A DNA stretch of 64,000 nt from Monosporascus cannonballus (Eukaryota > Ascomycota > Sordariomycetes > Xylariales). The stretch is from the NCBI GenBank assembly GCA_004154925.1, contig QJNS01000176.1:103629-167628 (forward strand), in the 5' to 3' direction. Below the pieces are notes generated by a model, which saw nothing but the letters and a program-made list of their open reading frames with translations, made no database searches and was not told where the DNA came from. A program made the position numbers and the translations under genes. Positions 47,390 through 58,805 of this stretch are shown here, piece by piece (within the stretch, counting starts at the first letter, position 1; every line of letters begins with the position of its first letter).

Positions 47390-47935
47390 GAGAACTACCC
47401 ACCTCCCCTTCCATCCCCCGGAATGTCTCCTGAGTGCGCGTCACTATGTCCTCCCACGGCACCTGGAACAACCCCGAGTTGATCTTCGGCGACTATATTC
47501 TCACGCCCTCGCCCTCGGGCCCGCCGGGTGCTCCTCCTCCACGAGCCCCATTGAAGCCGAACTCCCGGTCTAGCTGCGAACGGAGCTGCTCTAGTGCCCT
47601 GGTAGTCTGTTCCTGGATGAGCCGCTTCGGATCCCGGCCGGGCTTGGCGGCCGTCTTCCGCTCGTAGCCGTAGCTCGCGAACAGGCAAACGTTGGAGATC
47701 ACCGGCAAGCGCGAGTCCACGTCCCCCCGCTGTGGGCGGTATGATTAGGCACCATCGCAGAAGCCCTCGTATCTCCCGTAGGCGGCGGGGAAGATGTCGC
47801 GGATTTCTCGCGCGATGCGGGCGCCCCAGACGCCGAGGCAGCCGGTCGAGTGGACGAGATAATTAGACGCCCGCGGGCAGGTCTCGAAGATCTCGGCTTT
47901 CTTCCTCTAAGGGCAGCGCAGCATGATGGGCGTAA
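47390..47935 (-). pseudogene. Decayed macro-domain (ADP-ribose phosphatase-like) gene remnant
   Basis: Reading leftward, one frame carries NYLVHSTGCLGVWGARIA, DIFPAAYGRYEGFCDG, then VISNVCLFASYGYER, PGRDPKRLIQEQTTRALEQL and PKINSGLFQVPWED. This order resembles fungal Poa1-type macro proteins (ADP-ribose 1''-phosphate phosphatases), where the NSGLF-VPW block closes the domain. The frame is broken by TAA at 47747-47745 and TAG at 47495-47493. No GT-AG intron of workable length removes either stop. A typical N-terminus with the ADP-ribose-binding start is not recognisable upstream of 47935. It lies only 0.6 kb from the gap and AT-rich block. Function is presumably lost; the family call is from memory and moderate. 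Confidence 0.5.
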
Positions 47936-48511
47936 ATCACGGCCGAATCTCCCGGCGCGCGGTTACTACTATGCAGCTTCGTGACGGGGAAGGCGCTGGT
48001 GTCGGGTACGGCTCGATAATGTGCTGGTTTGGGCCGGCGGCGCCTCAATTAGCAGCTTGATATTATGAAGACGATGGTAACCTGTGTTATCCGTCTTTGT
48101 TTATTGCACTTAATAACCTCTCACCACCTCTGATGGAATCCTCTAACCCGCTCGGTTCGAAACCCTTACCGTGTATCGAAACTAGGAACACCGCCCCTTC
48201 GCCCGGAAACTGGGGGTGAAATATCATAGTTAACCCCCGAGGTTTGTTCTGTACGTGATTATGTTTGACTCGCCGAATTCATGATTTTCCGTATTGAACC
48301 ATGGCAACTCATAGGTGTGAGAAAAGTATCTACTGATGACGTCCAACACGAGGAGACACATTACTCCGTCTGAAAGCTTTCAACATCGTTCATCCCAGTC
48401 TCCATGTTAACCCACGTCTAGATTATGATAGCTTCATCTATGCTGGGCAATGTGATCGGACTCTAAACGTCTTTCGCCTCTGCTATCATTGAATCGGGCG
48501 TGCTCTTGGGG

Positions 48512-48512
<1 letters not shown>
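47936..48512. other. Non-coding stretch before the gap
   Basis: About 580 bp of ordinary composition with no gene seen, ending in a GCGGGG run into the poly-G tract. Confidence 0.4.
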
Positions 48513-48559
<47 letters not shown>

Positions 48560-48589
48560 NNNNNNNNNNCCCCCCCCCCCGCCCCCCCG
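48513..48589. other. Assembly gap: poly-G, 10 N, poly-C
   Basis: A G homopolymer of more than 40 bases ends at 48559. Ten N occupy 48560-48569, followed by a C run with two G interruptions. Symmetric G-to-N-to-C runs are what trimmed-in dark-cycle poly-G of two-colour sequencing looks like at contig ends. The true gap size is unknown, and the join of the two flanks is not proven by sequence. Confidence 0.85.
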
Positions 48590-51139
48590 CCATCATAAAA
48601 AAAAAAAAAAAAAGCAAGTCTTGGCCTCAAATTTTTCTTCCTGATTCGAAGTTATACTTTACATATCTTATTTTCGTTCCAAAGAAAAATATACTGTATC
48701 GAAAAACGTTGTTTATTACGAAAACTATATTTTTGAAAAACCTTTATTATAATGGTTTAGAAATGCCATTTTCGTTGATTAATTAGAGTAATCGAGAAAT
48801 AAGCCGTTTGCAAAATGAGAACTTGTTTATTTGTTAAGATCTGCGAAATAGTCGTCAAAAACAAAACATCGTTTCGCGCTATTTTGACGAGGTTTTATTC
48901 TAACTAAACTATTTTCGTACTTAATAGGATTTTTATCGTAATAAAGATATTAAAATAATTAACCGAGAGCCTTAATTTTTAAACCAATTAAAGGACTAAA
49001 AAATTGCAAAAGATTAAAGGCTTTACTATTTGCTAGAAACTCCGGTTAATCTTTTTTCAAAAACTAGTTTGTTAATTTTAATTAAGCAATTTCTTTTAAA
49101 AAAATACTGTCGTTATTAAAAAAAATTTTAACAAGTGTTAAATATTTATAAAACTCTTTGCGGATTTCTAAATATTTTTTAAATCCGGGTATTTTTTTAT
49201 TTAATTCAGAGTTAAATAAAACTGTTTACCTTTTATATATCGAGTTTTTATATTAGAATTTTAATTTTTTTCTTTACTTTTATATTTTTTTGTTCCGTGT
49301 TAACTTTAATAATATTTATTTTTGATTTAAGTAAAGAATTACAGAAAACTGAATTAAATTTTTATTTTCAGGAAAGGGTTTAATTAATAAAAGCTTTTAA
49401 TTTCTTTGTATAATTTAACATAAAGTAATATATTTAAAATTAAAAATCTTCTCTGGGCTTTTTTAAATATATACATTTTTAATAATAAAATAAGTTATGT
49501 TTATTTTTTTAAAACATTAATCCTTTTAGGAAATTTGAGTTATAATATTTAGTTATATTTTTATATATCAATTTTATTCTTATTTTTATTTTCCCGCATA
49601 AGTGTTTAAATTATTTTAACGTAAGTATTACTTTAATATTAGTCAGTTCTTTTTATACGTTTTTATAAATATCCGGAATAAAGCTAAATATCGTAGTTAT
49701 TAAAATTATTTTAGTATTTTTCTAATAATTAACACTATACGTTAATTATATAATGTATAATTTTTAACTTAATTTTTTATTTATAAATAATGCAATATAG
49801 TAAGTAAATTTTAATATTTGATTGAATTATATCGACAACTTATTTATCTCAGATATAAATATATTAAATAACTTATAATTTAAATCGATTTATATGATAA
49901 AGCTTTTAAGAAATTCGAAAATAAATATATTTTTTATTCAAAACTACTTTATATAATATGTTTAATATATTACAATTGGAGTTTGAAAAATATTATTTAA
50001 TATGTATTTGCATTTTTTTAAGAAAGTAAAGAATAAAAAAACTTAATACGTTTCTTAATAATTACGACAGTATTTTCGTAATATATATTTATCGTTGAAC
50101 TTGTATATAAGTAAACTTTGACAATAAAATTTATAATAATTCACTTTTACGAGTTTTTAAATTTTAGTAATAGTTATAATTTTCTATAATATTTATATTG
50201 TTATATATTAATCTTACGATGAAAGCGATTTTCCAATCGTACTTCTTAAGTTATTATTTTTATTTTATAAAAATAATAAGTATGTTAAAATTACTTTAAG
50301 ATTTTATAGATATTAAGGTATTTATATAACAAACGTTCGTATATACAGCGTATTAAGGTTTCTTAAATTTTGTGTTAAAGCTTTTAATTTAATTTAATTT
50401 TTATTTTTTGCGAGACTATTAGTATTTCTTTTAAAAACTTTTATATATATTGTATACTGTAATATATATAACGAATTTTAATATAATCCTAAATATCTTT
50501 TTAAAATGTCGTTAAATATTATATATGTAATTTTAATTAGTTGTTTAAATTAAGTAGTTTGTTAAAAACCTCGGTTTTATCGTTTTTAATCTCTTTTTAT
50601 AAATAATAACGAACTCGAATTTTGTAATTTTTAGCGTATTTCAATTATCATTTTATCCGTTCTTTTAGTTATAATAATACGGATAACAGTTTAATAATTT
50701 ACATAAATTTTAATTTGATAAAGGTTTTCTGTAAAAAGTATTTAAATTTTAAAAATGTTATAATAATAGTTATAAATTCCTTTTTTTAAAATAATGTAAT
50801 TTAATTTAAAATTTTAATTTCTATAGAAACGTTAAAATAAAATGTAATTTTTCTTAATTGTGTCTTTTTTTAATTATTATTTTTAACACATAATTCGAGA
50901 TATGGAATTATATTTTAACAAGGTGTATTAAAATATGTATAAGTAGTATTAATTCGTCAATAATTGTATTATTTTTTATATTCTTTAATATCTATTTAAA
51001 TTGTTCTTTTTAATACACTTAATTAAAAGTATAATGATTTTGTTTAAATTTCTAATACATTGTCTATAATAATTGGCAAATGTAAAAATACTTATATATT
51101 TGATTAGGTTTAACATATATTATATTATAATTATCATAA

Positions 51140-51345
51140 TTTCTTAGGAATTTATTTTCGAATATTTCGAAATAATTATATGCTATCGATGTTTTATATT
51201 TTAAATACGGAATTAATTTCTTTTCGTATCAGTTGTTAATTTAATATTTTATAAAACTTGAAGAGGCTTATCAACGTATATTAAATATACTTTTTCTATT
51301 TTCGAAAAGATATACATATCGTCGAGTTAATTTATAATAAAAACG
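51140..51345 (-). mobile_element. Ty3/Gypsy reverse transcriptase remnant
   Basis: Leftward translation shows, with stops, a degraded form of the RT catalytic YLDDI-IFSK block followed by the HV-LFKFYKILN-like and KKSEF--NIDSI stretches, ending near IPKK. This is the order of Gypsy RT (DD box, loop, EYLG, GI-DPKK). Similarity is by eye and weakened by RIP. Confidence 0.5.
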
Positions 51346-52469
51346 TTTGGAAATTTTATAATATTTAATTTATTATTCGTTTAAAAGTTATCAATACGTT
51401 CATAAATTTTCTTAACGTAATTAATTTTTTAAACAATCTATATTTCGTTTTAATACGATTTTTTATTAATATATTTCTTAATTTTCATAGTATTTTACTT
51501 ATTTTTAAAACCTCAAATTATAAATTATTTGCAGCTGTAATATTCGTTTTTTATTATAATAATTAAAACTCAAAATATTTGATCTTTTATTATAATATTA
51601 CCAAATGTAGTTAAATTAATAATTACTTATAATTTCTTTATTAGTATAAATTTATTCTATTAGAATTTGATAATTAACTAGATTTTTAATTTTAATAAGT
51701 CTTCACTTTATATTTATTATTATGTTTTAAATTATAATTATTAATTATTAACCCGAAATTATATCGTTATACGAAAGTTTTAAAAAGGATTATAAAATTA
51801 CAAGAAAACATCTTTTTTAATTTAAAAAAAATATTTCGACATCTAGATTTATTAAGAAATTAAGTTACTACATTAACCAATAAAACATTTTTCTTTTATA
51901 ACTTAAATTTTTATTTTTTAAGTATTTAAATAAATAAAATATTAAAATATTTATTTTATTAAATCTATTGCCGAATTTGAACCGATGTAACTAAAGTTTA
52001 TTTAAATATTTCTAAAGTTCTAATTATACTAAAATAATATTCATTATATTTGAAATATTTTAAACTTAAATTGTTCGTCATTATTGAATAAATAAAATAT
52101 ATATTGAAAGCTGTTAAAAACGGTATAAAAAATTAATATTTGTGATTATTATAAAAAGATTAAATAAATATTTAAAACTTTTTTTCGAAAAAACCAACGC
52201 AAAAAAAAAAAAACAGAATTATAATTCAATATCTAATAAAGAACATTAATATTAATTAAGGTAGTATCTTAATTTCAAAACTTAAATATTATATTAAAGA
52301 TGAATAATTTTAAAATTAAAGCTCTCGATAATTTTCTTTAAAAAAAGTTCAAAATTTATTAAATTAATTTGAAATTATAAGTAATTAGATGATAACAATA
52401 ATTAAAATTAACTATAATTACTAAGTTTAAAAGAGTTCGGAATTTTAAATTTAAATACGACAAAATAAA

Positions 52470-52605
52470 TTACGTGTGAGATAAGCGAGGATGCGACGCT
52501 AACTACAAGACCAAAAGATCAACAATTCTAAACCCTAATTAGGATTTAGGCACCCAAATCCACCTTATAGGAGCGCATGCAACAAGCCTCCAGCTATATT
52601 ATATT
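52470..52605. other. Island of normal composition inside the AT-rich block
   Basis: A 135-bp stretch with ordinary GC content (for example GATGCGACGCTAACTACAAG) between AT-rich sequence. On the minus strand, GGTCTTGTAGTTAGCG has a faint tRNA A-box look, but I cannot fold a tRNA. Probably a younger or unmutated insertion. Confidence 0.4.
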
Positions 52606-53248
52606 ACGGTATATAACTATTATTATAATAGTATATTTTATAGTATAATATTACAATTACGTGACTTTTGCGTTATTTAAAAACATTTTTATATTAAATA
52701 CTTTAGTCGTAATAAAATAAAAAATAAAATGATATAATATAAAGTATTTCAAAGGTTTCTATAAATAATTATACATATATATTTGAAAAATATAATTTAT
52801 ATAATAAAAAAAGCCAAATAAGATAATTAAAATAGTTTATAACATGATACAATATATAAAAGATTGTAATTAAAGATTTAATAATCACTTAAAAGTAAAA
52901 AGAATTGGTTAAAAAAGTAGCAGAATAACAATACAGTGTTTTTAATATTTGATAAAAAAGTATTAAAATGAGTGAAAAGTGTTTGATTCGATATACTAGA
53001 TTAATATAATTAAATTTACGTGATTTATTAGGGTTTGATTAAATGTTGTTTATATAAAGAATAAAAAACGTTAATTTATTAACGTATTATCCGTATATAT
53101 TAAAAATATTTAAATAATATACAAAAATTTTAAACTTTAAAAATAGCTCCAAAATATTAATATTTTTAAATTATTATTTTATAATATTATATTTACGAAT
53201 AATTCATTTTATAAAATTATTTAAAAGAAATATAATAACGTACTACAC

Positions 53249-53670
53249 TGTTATAGAAACAGAGGTTCCTGTCTTGAAGAAACCGACCTTTAAGGCCTAG
53301 CGTAGGCCTGTCGCGGCTAAACCTCGGACAGGGAGGCTTGGTTTTTAAGGTAATCTAATTAATCTGGGTAATCTGGAACTAGATTATATAAATCTAACAA
53401 ATTTACGATTTATTTATTTTAGAAACTAGAATATATATTATAAACCGGTTTTTTATATAAATAATACTTATTTAGTTTCGCTTTTTAATTATTAATTTAA
53501 GTTCTTAATTAAGAAATAACGGTGCTATTTTTTAATTAAGGAAAAAATCCTTAAAATCTCTTTAACAAACAAACCCTTAAATCATTTTTCGCTTTATTAT
53601 TACCTGCAAATCAAGACTCTCTCCGGATACTGTTCATATCTCCAGGTGGATATATGACAGGTTCGTTACA
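53249..53670. mobile_element. Solo LTR, 422 bp, with 5-bp target duplication
   Basis: It begins TGTTATAGAAACAGAGG and ends GGTTCGTTACA, giving TG...CA termini with short inverted ends (TGTTA/TTACA). It is flanked exactly by TACAC at 53244-53248 and TACAC at 53671-53675. No partner copy or internal region is adjacent, so it reads as a solo LTR left by recombination. The two ends are better preserved than the middle. Confidence 0.75.
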
Positions 53671-53919
53671 TACACAAGCTTACTAGATGTACAAGCTTAT
53701 CGAATAGTTTTTAACATCTTTCGACAACAAATTTAAATTAATCAACTATAATATATCAAATTAATTCAAACTAATCGGTTTTGTTTCACTAAACGTATTT
53801 ACAACTTTTTTACAAATATGTATATTATGTCCGGATTTGTTATAAACGCTATATTTCTCTTCTTTTGTCTTAACCTTTTTGTAAGAATTCCTTTTAACCG
53901 TTATTAATTGTATTTTTTA

Positions 53920-54123
53920 TGAGAATACAGCCCCTATGAGGATGAGGCTGGTAGCCGACCAGCCACCGATCAGCCACCGACCCACTTACTAGTATAAATC
54001 CACCATCTGGCAGCTAGTGGGAAACGCTAGATGGAAGTAACCTAATACACTTACTTCTTGGAATCCGCTCTACGACTGGTCGGAGATCACCTCACCCAGC
54101 TCACAGCTGTCCATTATCTTACA
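53920..54123. mobile_element. LTR-like island, ~204 bp
   Basis: It starts TGAGAATACAGCCCC and ends TTATCTTACA. It contains a TATA-like GTATAAATCC at about 53990 and retains normal GC content. The flanks (TTTTA on both sides with one base offset) allow but do not prove a target duplication. It could be a solo LTR of a second family. Confidence 0.5.
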
Positions 54124-54599
54124 TTTTTATTGCCACCTTTTTTTTCTGCTAGAAAAACTTGTCCTTTTTATATAATAAATATTTGTTCTTTTTAAAGATA
54201 CTTATTTTTAATTTTTCGACGTTTGCTTAAAATATGGTTCGTTTTGTATAATTGGGCGGTTTTTTTTCGAAAAAAAGTTATTTTATACAAAAGCAATAGG
54301 TTACTTTTTGCTAAAAAATTAACCGATTTTATTATTTCTGTCGACGAGCTATCTTAGGGATTTTTGATTATTGAATATATATATATATATTTTTTTTTGC
54401 AAATAACGTTTTTATTTTATTATTTCGCGGATATTTTTAGAAGTTTTCACAAGAAGAGAAAAACTAAAACTGGCGAAAGTAAACGGCGAAACGGTTAATA
54501 TAAATATAGCTGGAGAAATTTTGAAGTTGAAAAAATATTATTAAAATCGAATTAAACAAATTTAGTTTTTGTAAATCCGGATTTGATATTATCGGATGT

Positions 54600-54900
54600 T
54601 ATAATAACTTTAAACGCGTTATAAAAACCGGCGAAATTTCTTTTCGCGATATAAGTATAATAACGTTATATCAAATTTTCGATATAAAGCGAAAAAACGC
54701 GCTTTAAAAAGGAAAAACAAAATACGTTAAAACCTTAAAGCCGATAAAAGGAATAAGTAGGTATATAAAACGTAATAATGCCATTATTCGCATAATATCT
54801 GTCGAATTTTATCGAATAGCAATTTTCGTAATCGTCGAGAATAAAAAAACATTTCGATTTTTTCGTATGCGTTCGAATATATTTATCGAAGTATTAATCT
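54600..54900 (+). mobile_element. Possible DDE transposase remnant
   Basis: One forward frame reads GKTKYVKTLKPIKG then YIKRNNAIIRI. This resembles the helix-turn-helix N-terminal part of Tc1/mariner-type transposases after RIP. Weak, by eye only. Confidence 0.3.
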
Positions 54901-57119
54901 TGTTTTAAACTTAATTCGTTCGTTATTTAATTATTATAGCTTATATCGTACCGTTAATAAAGTAATAATTAGTGTTTTCGATATTAGAAATTAAAATACA
55001 TTTTTACTAATAAAATAATAAATAAACATAAAGTCATATTTTGCAAATTAATAATTTAAATAAATTATAACTTATTTTTAATTTCTTTATTACGAGTATT
55101 TAAATCTTTTAAATTTTTTTAATATTTATAATGTTTATATTTATCGCTATAAAAAACTTTATCAAAAATCTAATTTCGTTAAAGTTATAAATATCCTTTT
55201 TTATAATATCGTATTTTACGATAATAATCTGAATAAATTCGAACTATTTACGAAATATCTTTGGATATTTGTATAATACCCGTTAATAACTAATTTTTCG
55301 ATTTAAATACGTTTTAAGTTTTTTTTTGCGGTTTAACAAAATTTGCCGGTTAGTTAACCTTAATACGTATTACGACGAGTTAGACTAATAATAAATTCAC
55401 TATATTTTTAATATATTAAAGCCGGACAGAAAACGTTCGCGTATTTAAGTTAAGGATTCTGTCGAGAATGAATATCTTTGCGATCGGCGTTAATTTTCGC
55501 GATTTGAAAATAGTATCGGCTTTGAAGAATTTGTCGATATATTGTTCATATAAAGTAAAATAGGGGATTTTATATATAAAATTAAGTATCGTATAATTAG
55601 GTTTCAGGTTATGTTTTTTAGCTTAAACGGCTAGATTTATTTTTGCTTTTTTTATAAGCCGTTCTATGATATAAGGATTAAATAATAAATAAGTAAAATT
55701 AAGAATTTAAAATATGTCCAAAACTAATTGATAAGCTTGTATATTTTATAAGCTTATATGATACGTTATTATGAAACAATTTTTAATATTAATAATATAA
55801 TGATTAAATAAAAATATTATTAATATACTATTAAAGATTTTTATTTTTAATTAATACAATTAAAAAACAATGCGCTAGTAAAAATAATTAATATAATAAC
55901 GTAATATGTTGAAAATTAAAATAAAAAGAAAATTAAAATATTTATCTATAAAAGAGGTTGTAAAATAACAAAACCTCGAAAGAAAAAAACACATAAAAAA
56001 CCTTTAAACGTAATGATAAAAGACGGAATTAACCTTTTTATTTTAAATATACGAATTAAAATATATTGACATATTGTAATAACAAATTGCAAAAGTTTAA
56101 CCAGATATTATAATGTAGTAAATATGATTAACAAATTCAAATAATTATAAAAATACTACTTAAAATCTGATATAATTACGAATACCGAATACCAGGATAT
56201 CGTTTACGATAATAGAAAAGTTTAATACAAAATTAATTTCAATATTATTTTATTTAAAAATTAGGATATAATTTTAAAATTACAATAAATATACTAGTAT
56301 AGCAAATTAACTAACAATGGAACTAATTAAATAAAATTCGCTTTATACCTCGTCGATAAATAAAACAAGAATTTAATATTTGATCGAAAATAACGACAAA
56401 TATAGGTATAAAAATAAAATAAATATTTTATAATCTAAATAACATCAAATATAAAAGGAAAAAAACGAAAACCAAAATACAACGTATCGTTATACTTATT
56501 AAAAGAGAATTTAAATAATTACATAATGATTTAAAACAAGAATTTTAAAAATTTAAAATCTTTTAATTAATATATTACTATAATAATACGAATATAAATA
56601 ACTTTTTAAAAAGAACTTATTACAAAATTGCTAGAAAATAATAAATAAAATTATAAAATATTTTTAAGGAGAGTTTATTTTCAAAGTTCTACTTTATTTA
56701 TAACTTTATTAGAAATAAATTACACGCTTTTAAAAAATATATAGAAAATGAGTTATAAAAAATAAATTTAACCTTTAAAATCATCAACAAAATATCTGGT
56801 ATTTTTTATTTCTAAAATAAATAAAACATTACAATTTATAGCTAATTATTAATAACTAAACAATATTATTATCAAAAATCAAATATTATTATATTTAATT
56901 ATTAATATAAAAAACCAATTTTACAAAACTAAATAGTTTTATTTTTTAGTTTTAAAAATAAATATAGGTTTATTAAAATTAAGTAATAGACGAATTAAAT
57001 TTATTTTACAACTAAATATAATTTATTTAAATATTTAACTATATTAATAAAATCTACGAACATACTAATAATATTTTAACAGATAATAAATTATATATTA
57101 TCAAAATACTTTTATATTT

Positions 57120-57873
57120 CTAAGGTATATTTTCTTAACCATGTTTTTTATTTTTTTGAAAATAATAAAAGCATATACAGAATACATTTATAAAGCTCTT
57201 TAAATTTTATAAAACGCGAAACTATTAATTAATCCAAAAACACTAATTTTACGAATAAAAAATAGAATATATAAAATATATAATAACCTTAGAATACATC
57301 AAAATAAACTTAAAAAATCTCTGTAATTGCAAAATACTAAACATTAATTATAATTAAAAAAGTACAAATATTTCTTAAATTTGCTAGTTATTATAGGAAA
57401 TTTCATCGAAATTTTAATACAATTATTATACCTTTAGCTAATCTTATTAAAAGAAATTTAAATAAGTAATAAAAATAAACAAATATTTCAAAAATTCGAA
57501 ATATAAATATTAACGAACAAATACTAATTATATATAATTAATACGCTTCGTTAAATTAAAAACAGATATTTGAAATTATACATTAAACGCAATAATCAGA
57601 TAACGAAGTAATTAAAAGAGATTGTATTTTAGCGTATTCTTTTTATATATATTCAAAAAAGTTCAATTTAATTACATTTGTCTAAATAAGAAATTTATCG
57701 TTATCATTTTAAGGTTTCGAAAATTTAGGCATTTCCTTAAAAAAATCTATATTCAGTTAAAATTTACACGAATTATTATAATTTTACCAGTTTTACTACA
57801 ATTAACAAACTTACGAGATAATAATTATAATATACAAAAAAATAACGATTTTCGATTTCGTTATTATTTATAA
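57120..57873 (+). mobile_element. Ty3/Gypsy RT-RNase H remnant
   Basis: The forward frames, interrupted by many stops and apparent shifts, follow Gypsy pol in order. There is a mutated YLDD/FSEN block near 57125; then KIEYIKYIITLEYIKINLKN (like EYLG-II-EGI-MDPKK); then FLKFASYYRKFHRNF, matching the FLGFANFYRRFI block. After this come a DASDYAIGA-like block, AYSFYIYSKKFN, and the TDHKNL/ARW region of RNase H. The open frame at 57622-57873 belongs to this remnant and is not a gene. Confidence 0.7.
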
Positions 57874-58129
57874 AAAAGTTTTAAAAACAGCAAAACGAAT
57901 ATTTTAAATAAATAATCAAAGTTCGCCAAAATATTAATTAAACTTAATTACATAATTTTCGACGTTATTTTAAATAATACTTATAGCCATACTAAATAAC
58001 AACTATATAAGTTATATTATAAAATATATATCAAGAAATTAAAAATTATAAAAATAATGTACTAAAACATATAAAGATAATTAAATTTCAGATATCAAAA
58101 AAATACTAAATAAATTTTATACGTAACAT

Positions 58130-58411
58130 TAAATTGGGGTAAGAGGGAGAATTGGTTTTGATCAATGCGAATAATCATTTTATGTCACGATACGAAATGG
58201 AATTGTCGAAATGAAGAACTTAATTCGATTGTATTGCTAGTGTTAAACCTCGATAACTAAAATGACAGAAATAAATGCTAAATGGTGATGGTGGCTGGTG
58301 ATACCTAGGAGTTAAACCCATGGCGACAAAGAACTTCTTAATATATATACGAGACTCGAGCTTTCTGATCAGCCGAGCCTGATTATAGGTGTAACACTCC
58401 GCTCTATTTCA
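58130..58411 (+). repeat. 282-bp repeat, copy 1
   Basis: Matches 60920-61200 along its whole length in the same orientation, with differences mostly transitions. Ends are imperfect inverted repeats (TAAATTGGGG here, TGAACTGGGG in copy 2, against CCCCACTTCA). It is flanked by AACAT at 58125-58129, and AACAT recurs at 58411-58415. A solo LTR or a MITE-like element fits. Confidence 0.7.
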
Positions 58412-58805
58412 ACATATATAAATATTAATTATATAAATATTTAAAAAAAAATCTATAAAACTTTAAAAGAAATTTAATATATTAATTAGTTTTTTAAAAT
58501 AAACAGAATAATTTCAAAAATATAATAAAAATATAATTTTTATAATAAAGCTATAATATAATAATATAAATATTGCGAAAAATTACAATTTTTATTAATT
58601 TTAAAAACATTATAAAATTTAATTATTCTTAATCTTATTATCAAATATCTTTTATTCGAAAATGTAATAACAGAAATATATTACGATAATACTTTCTTAA
58701 TTATCGATAAATTTACGAAATTTTCCTATTATTTACTTTATTAAAAATATTAAGATCGAACAAATAGTATATATATTTTCTAAAAGTTGTTTTTAACATA
58801 TATAG

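Noticed and set aside
48160..48180. GGTTCGAAACCC as a tRNA B box
   Set aside because: No matching A box or acceptor stem can be folded around it.
48513..48589. G-tract as a G-quadruplex or telomere-like structure
   Set aside because: Symmetry about the N gap points to a sequencing and scaffolding artefact.
57622..57873. 83-codon open frame as a gene
   Set aside because: It is a chance-open piece of the degraded Gypsy RNase H region.
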